Source: CAKUFA01 sp963656345
Lineage (GTDB): Bacteria > Bacillota > Clostridia > Christensenellales > Aristaeellaceae
DNA: 7,902 nucleotides
Reading direction: 5' to 3'
NCBI GenBank assembly: GCA_963656345.1
Contig: CAVKHY010000102.1
Location: 1-7,902 of the forward strand
Below the pieces are notes generated by a model. The model was not told the origin of the DNA and searched no databases. It saw nothing but the letters and a program-made list of their open reading frames with translations. Shown here in pieces: positions 4,575 to 7,902 of this stretch (position 1 is the first letter of the stretch; the number at the start of each line of letters is the position of its first letter). The translations under genes were made by a program, and so were the position numbers.

Positions 4575-5501
4575 ATGAGCGAGAAGAAATCTACCCGCGT
4601 CGCCTATGGCGAGGCACTTGTCAAGCTGGGTCAGACCAATGAAAAGGTCGTTGTGCTGGATTCCGACCTTGCTGCCGCAACCATGACCAATGGCTTTGCC
4701 AAGGCGTATCCGGATCGGTTTATTGACTGCGGTATTGCGGAAGCAGACATGGTAGACATTGCCGCCGGCATGAGCACCATGGGGCTGATTCCCTTCTGCT
4801 CCACCTTTGCCGTGTTTGCCGGACGCTGCTATGATCAAATTCGTAACGGCGTATGCTATCCTCATTTTAATGTGAAGTTCGGTTTTTCTCACGCTGGTGT
4901 TACCTTGGGTGAAGACGGCGGCAGCCACCAGGCCGTGGAAGATCTGGCACTGATGCGGGTGCTGCCCGGCATGACGGTGCTGGTACCCAGCGATGCCAAT
5001 GAAACCTATAAGGCTGTGGAAGCTGCAGCGGCTTTGAATGGCCCGGTTTATATCCGCACGGCTCGTCTGCCTTCTGTTATCCTGGATGAACAGCCCTTCG
5101 TCATTGGCAAGGGAAATGTACTGAAAGACGGTACGGATGCTGTGATCTTCACCTGCGGCATGATGGTGGAACAGTGCCTTGATGTGGTGAAAATGCTGGC
5201 TGAAAAGGGTGTCGATTGTGCGCTGGTCAATATGCACAGCTTGAAACCTTTTGATGAAGAACTGGTGCGCTTCTACGCTGCAAAGACCGGCAAGGTGTTC
5301 AGCGTGGAGGAACATTCCATCATCGGTGGTTTGGGCGATGCAGTAGCCTCTGCCATCGCCGGGCATGGCTGCACCTGCTTCAAAAAGATTGGCATTATGG
5401 ATCGGTTTGGTCAAAGTGGCAAACCCGCAGATCTGCTGGCTGAGTATGGCCTGGATGCTGCCCATATCACTGCGCAGATATTGGAAACGCTGGGGAAGTA
5501 A
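4575..5501 (+). CDS. Transketolase, C-terminal (pyrimidine-binding) subunit
   Basis: A 308-aa partner of the preceding gene, separated by 3 bases, with GGAGG (4562-4566) inside the end of the upstream gene as its ribosome binding site. The Pyr domain carries the catalytic Glu at E56 in CGIAEADMVDIAAGM, and the conserved stretch SHAGVTLGEDGGSHQAVEDL about 50 residues on, which supplies substrate-binding residues. PVYIRTAR ends the Pyr domain. The C-terminal transketolase domain includes VNMHSLKPFD and VEEHSIIGGLGDAVA. The overlapping stoichiometric layout suggests translational coupling. Length is usual for transketolase B subunits. No key residue appears missing. Confidence 0.95.
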   Translation: MSEKKSTRVAYGEALVKLGQTNEKVVVLDSDLAAATMTNGFAKAYPDRFIDCGIAEADMVDIAAGMSTMGLIPFCSTFAVFAGRCYDQIRNGVCYPHFNVKFGFSHAGVTLGEDGGSHQAVEDLALMRVLPGMTVLVPSDANETYKAVEAAAALNGPVYIRTARLPSVILDEQPFVIGKGNVLKDGTDAVIFTCGMMVEQCLDVVKMLAEKGVDCALVNMHSLKPFDEELVRFYAAKTGKVFSVEEHSIIGGLGDAVASAIAGHGCTCFKKIGIMDRFGQSGKPADLLAEYGLDAAHITAQILETLGK

Positions 5502-5523
5502 TCGTAAGCGTCAATCAAACATT

Positions 5524-5570
5524 GCCACCTGCAGGAGGTGTGGGAGCACTGCCTTGCAGGTGGCTCTTTT
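5524..5570 (+). terminator. Intrinsic terminator after the transketolase operon
   Basis: GCCACCTGCA (5524-5533) pairs perfectly over 10 bp with TGCAGGTGGC (5555-5564), with two more possible inner pairs, followed by TCTTTT (5565-5570). The loop is about 17-21 bases. The position, about 20 bases after the stop codon, fits the end of the two-gene operon. Confidence 0.78.
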
Positions 5571-5603
5571 GAGGTTTGCTGACAGAAAGGGGAATAGAGC
5601 GCC

Positions 5604-6821
5604 ATGCGGGTTGTGATTATTGGCGGAGGAGCAGCAGGCATGGCCTGTGCTATTCAAGCCGCTTCATGCGGTCATCAAGTCACCATACTGGAGCGAATGG
5701 ATCGAGTAGGGAAGAAGATCCTTGCAACCGGCAATGGCCGCTGTAATTTAATGAACACGGGTGCCTTGCGGTATCCTTGCGGCAGAACGTTTGCGGAAGA
5801 AGTGCTTACTGTTTGCGGTGCAGATGAACAGAAAGCCTTCTGGCATAAGCTGGGGCTTCGCATGCGGGAAGAGGATGACGGACGAATCTATCCTGCCAGC
5901 AGTCAGGCCTCCACGGTGCTGGATACGCTTCGTCTGGCACTGGAGACCCACCATGTAACGGTTCTTACAGATGCACTCGCTGCGTCAGTTGCCAGAAGCA
6001 AAAAAGACTTTTCCGTATATACAACGGATGGACGACAGTTTTCCTGTGATCGTCTCGTAATTGCAGGCGGCGGCAAGGCACAACCTAAACTCGGCAGTGA
6101 CGGCAGCACTCTTCAGCTGCTTACGTCCCTTGGGCATACGGTGCACCCCTGTTTGCCTGCACTGACGGCATTGAATTGCGACCAGAAGAACCTTGCAGGA
6201 TTGTCCGGCATTCGGGTCAAGGCAAGGGTCAGTATATCCTGCAATGGCAGAGGTGTGCACAGCGAGGCAGGAGAAGTCTTATTTACAGATACAGGGCTCA
6301 GCGGCGTTTGCATCATGAATTGTTCCGGCTATGTTGTGCCGGGGTGCAGTGCAATTCACATGAATCTGCTGCCCAGTCTCGGCCTTCATGATGCGCAGGA
6401 TGCAGCGGAAGAGCTGCATCGGCGGCGTTCAGCACTTGGCGCTCAGCCCATGGAACAGCTTCTGACGGGGTTGTGTGTCCCTCGACTCGCCTCCGCTTTG
6501 TGCAAAAAAGCCGGTATCCGCTGGAAGGAACGTTTTTGCCGGGAATTGACGGAAGCAGAGCTGTCTTCTCTAACAAGAACGATCTGCGACTTTTCCGTTC
6601 CTGTGCTGTCCCTTCGCGGCTTTGAACAGGCGCAGGTTACTCGCGGCGGTGCGGCGTGTGAAGAGTTCGATGCCCATACCATGCAGTCCCGGATTGTGCC
6701 GGGCCTGTACGCTGCCGGAGAGGTGCTGGATGTAGACGGGGAATGCGGAGGTTACAATCTGATGTTTGCCTTCGGCAGCGGCATCCTTGCCGGAAAATCT
6801 TTGGAGGTGTGCAAAGCTTGA
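5604..6821 (+). CDS. BaiN/HI0933-family FAD-dependent flavoprotein
   Basis: A 405-aa flavoprotein of the HI0933/YhiN group, which includes BaiN. The dinucleotide-binding motif IIGGGAAGMACA is at 5-16 with the acidic residue E30 at the end of the second strand. The family signature KKILATGNGRCNLMN is at 37-51. The C-terminal FAD-closing block has TRGGAACEEFD near 346, PGLYAAGEVLD (366-376) and GGYNLMFAFGSG soon after. BaiN has been linked to reduction steps in bile acid metabolism in gut clostridia, but most family members have no proven substrate, so that role should not be assumed. The start is the first ATG after an in-frame TAG (5595-5597), with AAAGGGG about 11 bases upstream. Its end overlaps the tex start. 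Confidence 0.9.
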   Translation: MRVVIIGGGAAGMACAIQAASCGHQVTILERMDRVGKKILATGNGRCNLMNTGALRYPCGRTFAEEVLTVCGADEQKAFWHKLGLRMREEDDGRIYPASSQASTVLDTLRLALETHHVTVLTDALAASVARSKKDFSVYTTDGRQFSCDRLVIAGGGKAQPKLGSDGSTLQLLTSLGHTVHPCLPALTALNCDQKNLAGLSGIRVKARVSISCNGRGVHSEAGEVLFTDTGLSGVCIMNCSGYVVPGCSAIHMNLLPSLGLHDAQDAAEELHRRRSALGAQPMEQLLTGLCVPRLASALCKKAGIRWKERFCRELTEAELSSLTRTICDFSVPVLSLRGFEQAQVTRGGAACEEFDAHTMQSRIVPGLYAAGEVLDVDGECGGYNLMFAFGSGILAGKSLEVCKA

Positions 6822-7902
6822 ATATTGTTGAAATGCTGTGCCGGGAGTTTCAAGTGGCTCCTTGGCAGGTGGAGGCGGTCATTCGCCTGTTGGATGAGGG
6901 GAACACGCTGCCTTTCATCGCTCGCTATCGTAAGGAACAGCACGGAACGCTGGACGATCAAAAGCTGCGGGATATTTCCGATCGTCTGACCCAGCTGCGC
7001 AACATTGAACAGCGTCGTCAGGAAATCAGCGAGAGCCTGCAGAAGCTGGGCGTATGGACGGAGGAGCTGCAAGCCGATCTTGACAAGGCGGAAACCATGG
7101 GCACATTGGAGGACATCTATCGCCCCTACCGCCCGAAGCGGCGCACAAGAGCCATGATTGCAAAAGAAAAAGGATTGGAGCCCTTGGCTGAAACCTTACT
7201 TTTGCAGGCAACTCGTGCCGCAACGCCGGAGGAGCTGACCCGGGATTTCATCAATGCAGAGAAAGGCATAGAAACGGCGGAAGATGCGCTGAACGGCGCC
7301 ATGGATATTATTGCGGAGCGCATCAGCGATGATCCGGCCATTCGGGCAAAGCTGAAAAATCAATATGCAACCTTCGGACGTGTTCATACGGTGCAGGCCA
7401 AAGAGGAAGACTCTGTATACAGCATGTACTACGATCGGCAGGAACCCTTGCGTTCCATGCCTTCCCACCGGGTACTTGCCATGGATCGTGGCGAAAAGGA
7501 AGGCTATTTGAAGGTATCTCTTGAACTGAACGAGGCAACGGTGCTGCGAATGATTCACAATGCATACGTGGTTCAGACCGGCAGCATTGCCTCGGACTAT
7601 GTTGAAAAAGCCTGCGATGATGCCTATAAGCGGCTGATTGCTCCTTCGCTGGATAATGAACTGCGTAATGAGCTTACTGCCCGCGCACAAAAAGACGCCA
7701 TTCGCGTGTTTGCACTGAATTTGAAGCCGTTGCTGATGCAGCCCCCCGTAAAGGGAAGAGTTGCTATTGGTCTTGATCCGGGTTACCGCATGGGCTGCAA
7801 GGTTGCCGTGGTGGATGAAACGGGGCGTGTGCTGGATACGGCGGTGATTTACCCAACGCAGAACAATCGGATTCCGGAAGCAAAGGCGAAGATCAAGGAG
7901 CT
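6818..7902 (+). CDS. tex: Tex family transcription accessory / RNA-binding protein, partial
   Basis: About 361 residues of a protein usually 700-730 aa long; the 3' half lies beyond the window. The N-terminal Tex domain shows WQVEAVIRLLDEGNTLPFIA followed by RYRKEQHG (about 16-43), then YRPYRPKRRTRA (about 101-112). The YqgF/RuvC-like domain begins near 314 with GRVAIGLDPGYRMG, including D320. The helix-hairpin-helix and S1 RNA-binding domains are expected further on and are not seen. The TTG start (6818) is supported by GGAGGT (6803-6808, spacing 9); the next ATG, at 6833, is too far from any ribosome binding site. The TTGA overlap with the flavoprotein stop suggests translational coupling. 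Tex associates with RNA and transcription complexes in the cytoplasm. Confidence 0.93.
   Translation, partial: MNIVEMLCREFQVAPWQVEAVIRLLDEGNTLPFIARYRKEQHGTLDDQKLRDISDRLTQLRNIEQRRQEISESLQKLGVWTEELQADLDKAETMGTLEDIYRPYRPKRRTRAMIAKEKGLEPLAETLLLQATRAATPEELTRDFINAEKGIETAEDALNGAMDIIAERISDDPAIRAKLKNQYATFGRVHTVQAKEEDSVYSMYYDRQEPLRSMPSHRVLAMDRGEKEGYLKVSLELNEATVLRMIHNAYVVQTGSIASDYVEKACDDAYKRLIAPSLDNELRNELTARAQKDAIRVFALNLKPLLMQPPVKGRVAIGLDPGYRMGCKVAVVDETGRVLDTAVIYPTQNNRIPEAKAKIKE

Noticed and set aside
3849..5465. Long minus-strand open frame (538 codons) opposite the transketolase genes
   Set aside because: It spans the junction of two unmistakable plus-strand genes, has no family signature, and is rich in His/Gln as expected from reading high-GC codons backwards.
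1..7902. CRISPR array, tRNA, rRNA, integrase or insertion sequence
   Set aside because: No regularly spaced repeats, cloverleaf-like sequence, recombinase motifs or terminal inverted repeats were seen on either strand.

Overview
The window looks like a chromosomal segment from a Clostridia-type member of the Bacillota (Firmicutes). Ribosome binding sites are strong (GGAGG type), promoters are of the sigma-A class, and the housekeeping genes are ones usual in that group: DUF951, a small type I signal peptidase, a transketolase split into two subunits, a BaiN/HI0933-type flavoprotein and Tex. Genus cannot be read from the sequence.

Layout. (1) 83-929: a promoter drives DUF951 and a GTG-started signal peptidase I gene. 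(2) 930-3700: an accessory island. Its two edges carry minus-strand remnants of siphophage-type tail genes. At the left is the N-terminus of a tail endopeptidase/minor structural protein (930-1048), apparently with its start codon lost. At the right is the C-terminus of a distal tail (Dit) protein (3401-about 3700) with a frameshift. A third minus-strand fragment (1423-1578) resembles the end of a tail assembly chaperone, less certainly. Between the edges lie plus-strand genes: a 101-aa protein with a C-terminal membrane anchor and its own extended -10 promoter, an intrinsic terminator, a broken XRE-type HTH regulator gene (in-frame stop plus frameshift), a 418-aa secreted SH3-domain protein, and a 36-aa single-membrane-helix peptide with a near-consensus promoter overlapping a dyad. 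(3) 3710-5570: promoter, transketolase N- and C-terminal subunits, and a strong intrinsic terminator. (4) 5604-7902: a BaiN-type flavoprotein overlapping a TTG-started tex gene that runs off the right end.

The core operons are conventional. The most interesting part is the island. The two edge fragments are neighbours in ordinary tail modules (Dit, then tail endopeptidase, on the minus strand), and the plus-strand cassette sits exactly between them. That is what a moron-like insertion at the Dit/endopeptidase boundary, followed by prophage decay, would leave. Both small membrane-protein genes end within 1-3 bp of the stop codon of an opposing phage fragment. Phage assignments rest on recognition of family motifs by eye, not on a search.
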